Assembly (NCBI RefSeq): GCF_014205635.1
Contig: NZ_JACIIV010000016.1
Span: 41,718 to 105,717 of the forward strand
Origin: Polymorphobacter multimanifer
GTDB taxonomy: Bacteria > Pseudomonadota > Alphaproteobacteria > Sphingomonadales > Sphingomonadaceae
DNA length: 64,000 bases
Reading direction: 5' to 3'
The translations under genes were made by a program, and so were the position numbers. The notes beneath the pieces were generated by a model that was given only the letters and a program-made list of their open reading frames with translations, was not told the origin of the DNA and searched no databases. This document shows, one piece after another, positions 10,000 to 17,592 of the stretch. The stretch's first letter is position 1. Every line of letters begins with the position of its first letter.

Positions 10000-10611
10000 A
10001 TGACTGAACAAGTTGTTGCTATCCAGAGGGTTAGGCCGCGCCAGCAGCGCTCGCTGGCAACCGTGGATGTGATTCTCGAGGCGGCAGCTCAGATTCTGGA
10101 GATCGCGGGTGAGCCCGGTTTCAACACCAACGCCATTGCTGAACGCGCCGGCGTTGGGGTGGGCTCAATCTACCGTTATTTTCCGGACAAACATGCGATC
10201 CTGGTGGAGATGGGCAGACGAGAGATGGCGCTCGTAGGCGCTCAACTCAGAAACGATCCAGCACCCAAACCAGGCAGCGTCGCTCCCGACCGACAAGCGA
10301 TCCGAACCTTTCTACGCGCTTTCGGCGAGCGAACACGCGCGCGGCGGGTGGTGGTATTGGCGTTGTTGCGTCAGCTCTCAGCAGCGGAGTTGCAGATGGC
10401 CTTTGCCCAGGCTGAAGCGGGTATGGCAAGTCGCAGCGCCGCTCCGCTTGATCGGATACAGCTCTTTGTGCTTAGCCGCGCCCTGCTCGGCGCGATGCGC
10501 GCTGCCGTGTTGGAGGACGCAGAGTTCCTGTTGTCGCAGCAGTTCGAGGATGAGCTTGTCCTGCTTGGGCGGGCTTACGCTGGTGCCGCGAGGGGCAAGC
10601 ACGCTGACTAG
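10000..10611 (+). CDS. TetR-family transcriptional regulator
   Basis: A 203-residue regulator. The N-terminal helix-turn-helix region covers about residues 15-62: VDVILEAAAQILE, NTNAIAERAGVGVGSIYRYFPDKHAIL, a textbook TetR HTH. The C-terminal ligand domain is variable, as expected. It is divergent from the thioesterase gene and probably controls it and possibly itself through the 90-bp shared gap, although I see no convincing palindrome there. Codon use is less GC-biased than in flanking genes, so this pair may have been acquired together. Confidence 0.85.
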   Translation: MTEQVVAIQRVRPRQQRSLATVDVILEAAAQILEIAGEPGFNTNAIAERAGVGVGSIYRYFPDKHAILVEMGRREMALVGAQLRNDPAPKPGSVAPDRQAIRTFLRAFGERTRARRVVVLALLRQLSAAELQMAFAQAEAGMASRSAAPLDRIQLFVLSRALLGAMRAAVLEDAEFLLSQQFEDELVLLGRAYAGAARGKHAD

Positions 10612-10666
10612 GGCGACAGATATCCGCCATCCGGACAGCTTTGCAAACGCCCCAAACCCGCAACGC

Positions 10667-10712
10667 AAGGGGTCTGGGGGCGCCGCCCCCAGCCGCCGGA
10701 GGCCCCTTCCTA
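10667..10712. terminator. Hairpin terminator, GCCGGAGGC repeat family copy 2
   Basis: GGGGTCTGGGGGC, a GCC loop, then GCCCCCAG followed by CCGCCGGAGGCCCC. The inner stem CTGGGGGC/GCCCCCAG is perfect, and the outer flanks AGGGG and CCCCT can also pair. It lies between the convergent tetR and M28 peptidase genes and includes the first two bases of the peptidase stop codon. Confidence 0.65.
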
Positions 10713-12944
10713 CCCCATCACCCCCCGCGCCGCATCGATCCGCGCCGCAAAGCGCAGGATCGCTTCCGCCGTCTTCCCCGCATAAGCATTGGCATCGGCA
10801 AAGCGTCGTTCCTCGATCGCCTCGCGCACGCCGGGCAGGGTCTTGGCGCCATAGCCGGTGAAGCGGCCCGGGGCGTAGAGCGAATGCCGGTACCAAGGCC
10901 GGAACGGCAGCCCCTCGGGGATCAGCAGCGCCTGGTCGATCCCCATCAGCGCCTTGTTGAGCCGGTCGCGCGCAGTGGCATCGAGGCTGCCCCCCTTGGC
11001 GGCGAACGCCGCATCATAGGCGCGCGCGCTGGCTTCCAAAGTCGCCACCGCATTCTCCAGCGCCGCCAGCTCGATCTGCGGGGTCTTCTCCACCTCGGGC
11101 AGCTCCGCCACCGGCACCTTGGGGTCGCTCGCCAGCTTGTAGATGCCGGCAGCGGTCAGGCCCGCGCGCTTCTCGTCCTGCCGCTGGCGGTTGCTCACAA
11201 GTGCCCGCACCTCGGCCAGATAGCCCTTCACCGTCGCGGCGAGGTCGGTGAAGCGCACCGGCACAACCTCGGCCTCGGCGATCCGCAGCACCATCCGCCC
11301 CATCGTCTGCGAAAGCGTCGCGCCATACACCAGCCCCGGATCGTCGAAGCGCACGAAATGGTCATAGCTGTCGTAGATCGAATGGTAGCTGCCCGAGCTC
11401 TCGTTCTCGCCGCCATAGCTGATGTTGAGCGACGGGATGCCGAGATGCTGCAGGAACGCCGAATAGTCCGATCCCGAGCCCAGCGGCCCGATCGGCAGGT
11501 CGCCCCCGGCCTCGGCCGCCACCAGCGCTGCATCGCTCAATCGCCCGCGCCCGTCATAGGCATCGGCACGCACTTTCGCGCGAAGGCGAGCACCTGCACT
11601 CACCCCCGTCTGCGGATCCTTCACATCGTTCGCCACCGCGTTGACGAGCTTCTGATACTGGTGGCTGCCCTGTGCCGAGAAGAACCCGCGGCCGTTCGAA
11701 TCGGAGTTGAGATACACCACCGCCTTCTTCCGCAGCTCGTCGCCATGGTGCTCGGCCCATTCGGTCGACCCCAGCAGCAGCGGCTCCTCGGCATCCCAGG
11801 CGGTGTAGACGATCGTCCGCGAAGGCTGCCACCCGGCCTTGGCCATCGCCCCCAGCGCCTTGCCCTCGCTCATCATCGCCACCATTCCCGAAAGCGGATC
11901 GGACGCGCCGAACACCCAGCCATCGAAATGGTTGCCGCGCACCACCCACTCATCGGGCCGGTCCTTGCCCACCAGCTTGGCGATCACATTGTTCGCCGGC
12001 TTCAGGGACCATTCGCTCTGCACCTTCAGCCGCAGCTGCACCTTGCCCGCCCCGCCGGTGTGGTAGGACAGCGGCAGCTGGCCCTTGAACTGCGCCGGCG
12101 CAATCGGCCCGCCGATCACAGCAAAAATCTTCATCGCATCGCCATAGGAGATCGGCAGCGTCGGGATCTTCATGAGCGCCGGCGCCGTCGCGCGGTCGAG
12201 CCGCTTGGCGCCCTTCACTGCACCATAGCCGGGTGTGAGCGGATCACCCGGATACAGCGTCATGTCCGCCACCGAGCCGCGCTGCACACCCGTCGAGGGC
12301 CGCCCGCCGCCGTTGGGATAGACCTCGGCATCGCCATAGCCATCCTGTGCCGGGTCCGAATAGATGAGCGAGCCGATCGCCCCCTGCTCCTGCGCCAGCT
12401 TGGGCTTCAACCCGCGCCAGCCGCCGCCATAGCGCGCCAGCGCGATCTTGCCCTTCACGCTGATTCCCATCCGCGCCAGCGCCTCATAATCCTCGGGCAG
12501 ACCGTAATTCACATAGACGACATCGGCGGTCACATCGCCGTCCGCGCCAAACGCCACATAAGGCGGCAGCGCGCCCTCAAGCCGGTTCGACGTCTCGTCC
12601 TCGGGGATGCCCGGCTCCTGCCCCCCCAGCACGGGGCCACCAACTATCTCCAGCCGCGTCTCCAGCGGTGTCGGGTAGAGCACATCGAAGGTCTCGATCT
12701 CGGCCTGCCACCCCCAGGCACGGAACTGGTCGCGGATGAAGCGCGCATTCTCCAGATTGTGCGGGCTCCCGACATGGTTGGGCGCCGATGCCATCTGCTT
12801 GAGCCACGCCATCTGGTCGGCCGACTTCACACTGGCATCGAACCGGGCTTCAAGCGCTGCAATCTCCGCCGGCGTCGCTGCCCAGGCGCCCATGCTGCTG
12901 CTGCCGCTCATCAGCGCCGCAATCGCCAAAGTCATCATCCGCAT
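10710..12944 (-). CDS. M28-family zinc carboxypeptidase, glutamate carboxypeptidase II-like
   Basis: A 744-residue secreted peptidase resembling glutamate carboxypeptidase II / NAALADase. It has a signal peptide (MRMMTLAIAALMSGSSSMGAWA), a protease-associated (PA) domain around YGLPEDYEALARMGISVKGKIALARYGG, an M28 catalytic domain with two-zinc ligands in GNHFDGWVFGASDPLSG, TAWDAEEPLLLGSTEW, LNSDSNGRG and SGSYHSIYDS, and a C-terminal transferrin-receptor-like dimerisation domain. The ATG at 12944 follows a GGAGGGG ribosome-binding site and gives a proper signal peptide; the longer frame does not. It probably acts in the periplasm or outside on acidic or short peptides. It is convergent with tetR. 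Confidence 0.88.
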   Translation of the reverse strand: MRMMTLAIAALMSGSSSMGAWAATPAEIAALEARFDASVKSADQMAWLKQMASAPNHVGSPHNLENARFIRDQFRAWGWQAEIETFDVLYPTPLETRLEIVGGPVLGGQEPGIPEDETSNRLEGALPPYVAFGADGDVTADVVYVNYGLPEDYEALARMGISVKGKIALARYGGGWRGLKPKLAQEQGAIGSLIYSDPAQDGYGDAEVYPNGGGRPSTGVQRGSVADMTLYPGDPLTPGYGAVKGAKRLDRATAPALMKIPTLPISYGDAMKIFAVIGGPIAPAQFKGQLPLSYHTGGAGKVQLRLKVQSEWSLKPANNVIAKLVGKDRPDEWVVRGNHFDGWVFGASDPLSGMVAMMSEGKALGAMAKAGWQPSRTIVYTAWDAEEPLLLGSTEWAEHHGDELRKKAVVYLNSDSNGRGFFSAQGSHQYQKLVNAVANDVKDPQTGVSAGARLRAKVRADAYDGRGRLSDAALVAAEAGGDLPIGPLGSGSDYSAFLQHLGIPSLNISYGGENESSGSYHSIYDSYDHFVRFDDPGLVYGATLSQTMGRMVLRIAEAEVVPVRFTDLAATVKGYLAEVRALVSNRQRQDEKRAGLTAAGIYKLASDPKVPVAELPEVEKTPQIELAALENAVATLEASARAYDAAFAAKGGSLDATARDRLNKALMGIDQALLIPEGLPFRPWYRHSLYAPGRFTGYGAKTLPGVREAIEERRFADANAYAGKTAEAILRFAARIDAARGVMG

Positions 12945-13051
12945 CGAAAAGTCCCCTCCAGAATTGCCGCATCTTCCCGCAAAACCCTGCGCACGCAACC
13001 ACCTAATGCAGGGGGCTTTGTCACGCCACGCGGCTGGGCTACACCGCTGCC

Positions 13052-13834
13052 ATGCCAGTCTCCCAACAAGATATCGCCCTCATCCAGCATCTCGCCGATG
13101 CCGCTGGCGCCGTCATCCGCCCGCACTTCCGCCGCCAGATCGCCGTCGAAACCAAGAGCGACGCCTCCCCCGTCACCCAGGCCGACGAGGCCGCCGAAAC
13201 CGCCATCCGTCAGCTGCTGGCCGAGCATCGCCCGAACGACGGCGTCATCGGCGAGGAGCATGCCAGCACCAACGCCAGCGCGGCGCGGCTCTGGGTGATC
13301 GACCCCATCGACGGCACCCGCGCCTTCATCAGCGGCCGCCCGCTGTTCGGCACGCTGATAGCACTTCTGGAGGACGGCGTGCCGGTGCTCGGCATCATCG
13401 ACCAATGCATCATCGGCGATCGCTGGCTCGGCGTGGCGGGCGAGCCGACCCTCTTCAACGGCGAGCCAACCCGAACCCGCGCCTGCGCCAGCCTCGCCGA
13501 GGCGCGCATCGGCACCACCAGCCCGCACGCCTTCGAGCTGGCCGACCTCACCGCCTTCGCCCGCGTCCAGCAGGTCGCCCTCGATGTCCTCTACGGGGGA
13601 GATTGCCACAATTACGGCCTCGTCGCCTCGGGCCATCTCGATGCCGTGGTCGAAGCCAGCCTCAAGCTCCACGACTGGGCCGCCCTCGTCCCCATCATCG
13701 AGGGTGCCGGCGGCGCCATCACCGATTGGGAAGGCCACCCCCTCACCCAGACCAGCAACGGCCAGGTCATCGCCACCGGCGACAAGACCCTCGTCGCCCA
13801 GATCGCAGCCCAACTAAAGGGGTCTGGGGCCTAA
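13052..13834 (+). CDS. hisN: Inositol monophosphatase-fold enzyme, probable histidinol-phosphatase HisN
   Basis: A 260-residue Mg-dependent phosphatase of the inositol monophosphatase family. Metal ligands are seen in SPVTQADEAAE, GEEH (67-70), DPIDGTRAF (Asp84, Asp87) and the distal LHDWAALVPIIEGAGG. The order and the RAFISGRPLFGTLIAL segment fit the HisN type, which removes phosphate from histidinol phosphate in histidine synthesis. Other members act on inositol phosphate or PAP, so the substrate is inferred. The last codons and stop lie inside the terminator hairpin shared with the convergent prolyl oligopeptidase gene. Confidence 0.82.
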   Translation: MPVSQQDIALIQHLADAAGAVIRPHFRRQIAVETKSDASPVTQADEAAETAIRQLLAEHRPNDGVIGEEHASTNASAARLWVIDPIDGTRAFISGRPLFGTLIALLEDGVPVLGIIDQCIIGDRWLGVAGEPTLFNGEPTRTRACASLAEARIGTTSPHAFELADLTAFARVQQVALDVLYGGDCHNYGLVASGHLDAVVEASLKLHDWAALVPIIEGAGGAITDWEGHPLTQTSNGQVIATGDKTLVAQIAAQLKGSGA

Positions 13835-13860
13835 GGCCCCAGCCGCCGGAGGCTACTTCC
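13816..13860. terminator. Hairpin terminator, GCCGGAGGC repeat family copy 3
   Basis: AAGGGGTCTGGGGCC-TAA-GGCCCCAG followed by CCGCCGGAGGC. The inner stem CTGGGGCC/GGCCCCAG is perfect, and the loop TAA is the ochre-like end of the HisN-like reading frame. It separates convergent genes and overlaps the 3' ends of both. Confidence 0.65.
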
Positions 13861-15943
13861 TCGTCAGGCCCGTCCAATACCCCGCAAACGCCCAAAGGTC
13901 CGCCGCCTCGGCGATGATCTTGTCGGTCGGCTTGCCGCTGCCATGCCCGGCGCGGGTTTCGATGCGGATCAGCTGCGGTTTCGGCCCCAGCTTCGCTGCC
14001 TGGATCGCGGCGGCATATTTGAAGCTGTGCCCCGGCACCACCCGGTCATCGGTATCGGCGGTGGTCACCAGAATGGCGGGGTAGGGGGTGCCGGCCTTGA
14101 TGTTGTGGTAGGGCGAATAGGTCCGCAGCACCTTGAAGTCGGCGGCCTTGGCGGGGTCGCCATAATCGTCGATCCAGTAGCGCCCGGCGGTGAACTTGTC
14201 GAAGCGCAGCATGTCCATCACGCCGACCGCGGGCAGCGCCGCAGCAAACAGGTCGGGCCGCTGGTTGACGACCGCGCCCACGAGCAGCCCGCCGTTCGAG
14301 CCACCCTGGATGGCAAGCTGCGCGGGCGACGTCAGCCCCGCCTTCACCAGCGCTTCGCCGGCGCCGATGAAGTCGTCGAACACATTCTGCTTGTTCGCGA
14401 GCCGCCCGGCATCGTGCCAGGCCGCGCCATATTCGCCGCCGCCGCGCAGGTTGGCCTGTACGAAGATGCCGCCCATCGCCATCCACGCCAGCCGCGACGC
14501 CGAATAGCCCGGCGGCAACGAGATGTTGAAGCCGCCATAGCCATAGAGCAGGGCAGGGTGCGTCTTCGCGGGGTCGAGGTCCTTGCGGTGGCTCACGAAC
14601 ATCGGCACCCGCGTCCCGTCCTTCGAGGTGAAGAACATCTGCCGCACGACATAATCGGCGGCGTCGAACGCCACCTTGGGTTGGCGCAGCACGCTGGCGG
14701 CGTTCGATCGCGCATCATAGCGCCAGATCGTCGCCGGCGTGGCGAAGGACGAGAAGCTGAAATGCGTGACGCCGTCAGCACTCTCTTCGAAGCCCGTCAC
14801 CGAGCCGATCCCCGGCAGCGGCACTTCGCCCACCAGCGCGCCGGTGGCTTCGTGCAGCCGCACCTTCGAGCGCGCATCGGCAAGCGTCTCGATCACGAAG
14901 CGGTTGCCCAACTTGGCAGCCCCCACGATCGTGTCGGGCCCTTCGGCCACCAGCTCCGTCATCGCCCCGGTGCGGGCATTCATAGCGACGAGCCGGTAGC
15001 GCGGCGCTTGCTTGTTGGTGGTCAGGAACAGCGTGTCGCCCTCGCTCCCTGCCAACCCCCAGCTATGCTCCAGCCCCTTGATCAGCGTGCGCGGCGCTTC
15101 GCCCGAGGCGAGATCGGCCACCGTCACCTGAAACCGCTCGTCGGTGCCTTCGGACGAGGTGATCACCAGCCAGCGGCCATCCTCGCTCACTTCAGCCGAG
15201 TTGTTCCACTTGGGGTTTTCAGGCGTCGCAAACACCAGCCGGTCGGCCGATTGCGGCGTGCCGAGCGCGTGGAAGTAAACCTGCTGGTTGAGGTTCTCCG
15301 ACTGAAATTCCTGTCCCTTCGCCGGGGCGGCAAAGCGCGAGTAGAAAAAGCCCTTGCCATCCTTCGTCCAGGCCAGGCCTGAGAACTTCACCCACTCGAT
15401 CCGGTCGGCAAGGTCCGCCCCCGTCGCCACATCGCGCACCTTCACCGTCCGCCAGTCGCTGCCGCCATCCTGCACCGCATAGAGCAGGTGCTTGCCATCC
15501 GGCGACGGCTCCCATTCCGCCAGTGCGGTCGCGCCATCGGCCGCCCAGGGGTTGGGATCGATCAGAACCTTGTCGCCCGCATAAAGCACCGCCTGGTTCT
15601 GCAGCCCCGAATTGCGCGTGTAGAATTGCACGCCCCCACGCACCCGCGGCACGCCGAACCGCTCATAATCCCACAGCGCCTTCAGCCGCGCGGCAATCGC
15701 GTCGCGCTCGGGCAGGGTGGCGAGATAGGCACCCGTCACCTTGTTCTGCGCCGCCACCCATTCCGCCACCGCCGGCGAGGTGCGCACATCATCCTCGAGC
15801 CAGCGATACGGGTCGGCAATCCGCTCGCCGTGCAGCGTCTCGGCCACCGGGCCGGTCGCCGTCACCGGATAGGTCTGCGCCGTTGCCGCCACACTCATGC
15901 CCGAGCCCATCAAAGCCACCCCTGCTGCCAGCAATCCACGCAA
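13853..15943 (-). CDS. Prolyl oligopeptidase, S9A family, secreted
   Basis: A 696-residue serine peptidase with an N-terminal seven-bladed propeller and a C-terminal alpha/beta-hydrolase domain. The catalytic Ser is in GGSNGGLLVG, the Asp in TADTDDRVVPGH and the His in AGHGSGKP. It opens the mature region with DPYRWLEDD. The start chosen is a TTG at 15943: GGAGGG sits six bases upstream and the resulting N-terminus (RGLLAAGVALMGSGMSVAATA) is a good signal peptide, whereas the longer GTG frame begins with an acidic stretch. It cleaves short proline-containing peptides in the periplasm or medium. Divergent from ahcY across 181 bp. Confidence 0.88.
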   Translation of the reverse strand: MRGLLAAGVALMGSGMSVAATAQTYPVTATGPVAETLHGERIADPYRWLEDDVRTSPAVAEWVAAQNKVTGAYLATLPERDAIAARLKALWDYERFGVPRVRGGVQFYTRNSGLQNQAVLYAGDKVLIDPNPWAADGATALAEWEPSPDGKHLLYAVQDGGSDWRTVKVRDVATGADLADRIEWVKFSGLAWTKDGKGFFYSRFAAPAKGQEFQSENLNQQVYFHALGTPQSADRLVFATPENPKWNNSAEVSEDGRWLVITSSEGTDERFQVTVADLASGEAPRTLIKGLEHSWGLAGSEGDTLFLTTNKQAPRYRLVAMNARTGAMTELVAEGPDTIVGAAKLGNRFVIETLADARSKVRLHEATGALVGEVPLPGIGSVTGFEESADGVTHFSFSSFATPATIWRYDARSNAASVLRQPKVAFDAADYVVRQMFFTSKDGTRVPMFVSHRKDLDPAKTHPALLYGYGGFNISLPPGYSASRLAWMAMGGIFVQANLRGGGEYGAAWHDAGRLANKQNVFDDFIGAGEALVKAGLTSPAQLAIQGGSNGGLLVGAVVNQRPDLFAAALPAVGVMDMLRFDKFTAGRYWIDDYGDPAKAADFKVLRTYSPYHNIKAGTPYPAILVTTADTDDRVVPGHSFKYAAAIQAAKLGPKPQLIRIETRAGHGSGKPTDKIIAEAADLWAFAGYWTGLTRK

Positions 15944-16049
15944 AGTCGTTCCCTCCAGCGCCTGAAATTCCGCAACGTCCGCGGCGCACACGCCACGCCG
16001 ATCATTGCCCCGATTTCCCCCGCCAGCACAAGCACCCGCCCAAATCCGG

Positions 16050-16071
16050 GATATAAAGAAAGTTGCATATC
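16050..16071. promoter_or_regulatory. Candidate SahR/MetR-type operator upstream of ahcY
   Basis: GATAT at 16050-16054 and ATATC at 16067-16071 form an inverted repeat with a 12-base AT-rich spacer, in the otherwise GC-rich gap before ahcY. Methionine-cycle genes of Proteobacteria are often controlled by SahR at ATA-rich palindromes; assigning this site to SahR is inference. Confidence 0.3.
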
Positions 16072-16124
16072 AACCCCGCGGAGCGTATCAGCGCGCCATT
16101 CCCCACGATTCCGGAGCGCTACCC

Positions 16125-17534
16125 ATGGCCACCCAAGCCAGCGAAACCCTCAACGATTATGCCATCGCCGATATCGGCCTCGCCGGCTTCGGCCGCCGCG
16201 AAATCGCCATCGCCGAAACCGAAATGCCCGGCCTCATGGCACTCCGCGAAGAGTTCGGCACATCCAAGCCCTTGAAGGGTGCGCGCATCGTCGGCTCGCT
16301 GCACATGACGATCCAGACCGCGGTGCTCATCGAAACGCTTGCAGAGCTTGGTGCCGACCTGCGTTGGGCCACCTGCAACATCTACTCCACCCAGGATCAC
16401 GCCGCCGCCGCCATCGCCGAGCGCGGCATCCCGGTCTATGCCATCAAGGGCGAGAGCCTCGCCGATTATTGGGATTATGTCGGCCGCATCTTCGATTGGG
16501 GTGACCAGACCGCCAACATCATCCTCGACGATGGCGGCGATGCTACCATGTTCGCGCTCTGGGGCGCCAAGCTCGAAGCCGGCCTGCCGATGGGCGAGCC
16601 CGAGAATGAGGAAGAAGTCGAGTTCCAGCGCGCCCTCAAGGCGTTCATCAAGGCGCGCCCCGGCTATCTCACCGAAACCGTCAGGAACCTGAAGGGCGTC
16701 TCCGAAGAGACGACCACCGGCGTCCACCGCCTCTACGACATCGCGAAAAAGGGCGAGCTGCCCTTCCCCGCAATCAACGTCAACGACAGCGTCACCAAGT
16801 CGAAGTTCGACAATCTGTACGGGTGCAAGGAATCGCTCGTCGATGCCATCCGCCGCGCCACCGATGTCATGCTCGCCGGCAAGGTCGCCTGCGTCGCCGG
16901 CTTCGGCGATGTCGGCAAGGGCAGCGCCCAGTCGCTCCGCAACGGCGGCGCCCGTGTGATGGTGACGGAAATCGATCCCATCTGCGCGCTCCAGGCCGCG
17001 ATGGAAGGCTTCGAGGTCGTCACCATGGAAGACGCCGTCAAGCGTGCCGACATCTTCTGCACCGCCACCGGCAACGCCGATGTCATCACCGCCGAGCACA
17101 TGAAGAACATGCGCCCCAACGCCATCGTCTGCAACATCGGCCACTTCGACAGCGAGATCCAGATCTCTGCACTCAGCAACTACAAGTGGACCGAAGTGAA
17201 GCCCGGCACCGACATCGTCGAGTTCCCTGATGGCAACCAGATCATCGTCCTCGCCAAGGGCCGCCTCGTCAACCTCGGCTGCGCCACCGGCCACCCGTCG
17301 TTCGTCATGTCCGCCAGCTTCACCAACCAGGTGCTGGCGCAGATCGAGCTCTTCACCAAGGGCGAGCAGTATGACAACCAGGTCTATGTGCTTCCCAAGC
17401 ACCTCGACGAAAAGGTCGCCATGCTCCACCTCGAAAAGCTCGGCGTGAAGCTCACCACCCTCACCGACAAGCAGGCCGGCTATATCGGCGTGCCCACCAG
17501 CGGCCCGTTCAAGCCGGACACCTACCGCTACTGA
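16125..17534 (+). CDS. ahcY: S-adenosylhomocysteinase
   Basis: Converts S-adenosylhomocysteine to homocysteine and adenosine with bound NAD, removing the inhibitor left by methyltransferases. At 469 residues it has the bacterial/plant-type length with the internal insertion. Visible are the substrate-binding [12 protein letters not shown] and [10 protein letters not shown], the catalytic region [20 protein letters not shown], the Rossmann motif [11 protein letters not shown], and the C-terminal [10 protein letters not shown] tail whose Lys and Tyr complete the NAD site of the partner subunit. The ATG at 16125 follows GGAGCG. It is cytoplasmic and tetrameric by family. A possible operator lies about 60 bases upstream. 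Confidence 0.96.
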   Translation: MATQASETLNDYAIADIGLAGFGRREIAIAETEMPGLMALREEFGTSKPLKGARIVGSLHMTIQTAVLIETLAELGADLRWATCNIYSTQDHAAAAIAERGIPVYAIKGESLADYWDYVGRIFDWGDQTANIILDDGGDATMFALWGAKLEAGLPMGEPENEEEVEFQRALKAFIKARPGYLTETVRNLKGVSEETTTGVHRLYDIAKKGELPFPAINVNDSVTKSKFDNLYGCKESLVDAIRRATDVMLAGKVACVAGFGDVGKGSAQSLRNGGARVMVTEIDPICALQAAMEGFEVVTMEDAVKRADIFCTATGNADVITAEHMKNMRPNAIVCNIGHFDSEIQISALSNYKWTEVKPGTDIVEFPDGNQIIVLAKGRLVNLGCATGHPSFVMSASFTNQVLAQIELFTKGEQYDNQVYVLPKHLDEKVAMLHLEKLGVKLTTLTDKQAGYIGVPTSGPFKPDTYRY

Positions 17535-17545
17535 TCTCATCAGAT

Positions 17546-17576
17546 TATAATATACACTTTACGCGAATCATTCTCA
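17546..17576 (+). promoter_or_regulatory. Promoter with Fur-box-like operator for TonB receptor
   Basis: A perfect -10 hexamer TATAAT at 17546-17551 is followed at 17562-17576 by CGCGAATCATTCTCA, a 7-1-7 inverted repeat close to the Fur consensus (right half ATTCTCA, left half CGCGAAT). The operator would cover the transcription start, so iron-loaded Fur should block initiation. The -35 region is weak. Confidence 0.6.
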
Positions 17577-17592
17577 TGGGCATGAGGGAGCG

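Noticed and set aside
10641..13298. An 885-codon open frame on the plus strand across the M28 peptidase
   Set aside because: Arg/His/Pro-rich with no domain pattern; it is the GC-driven shadow of the peptidase on the other strand, which has clear catalytic motifs.
16000..16124. SAH riboswitch before ahcY
   Set aside because: No recognisable conserved core or pseudoknot could be folded by eye; an AT-rich palindrome suggests a protein operator instead.
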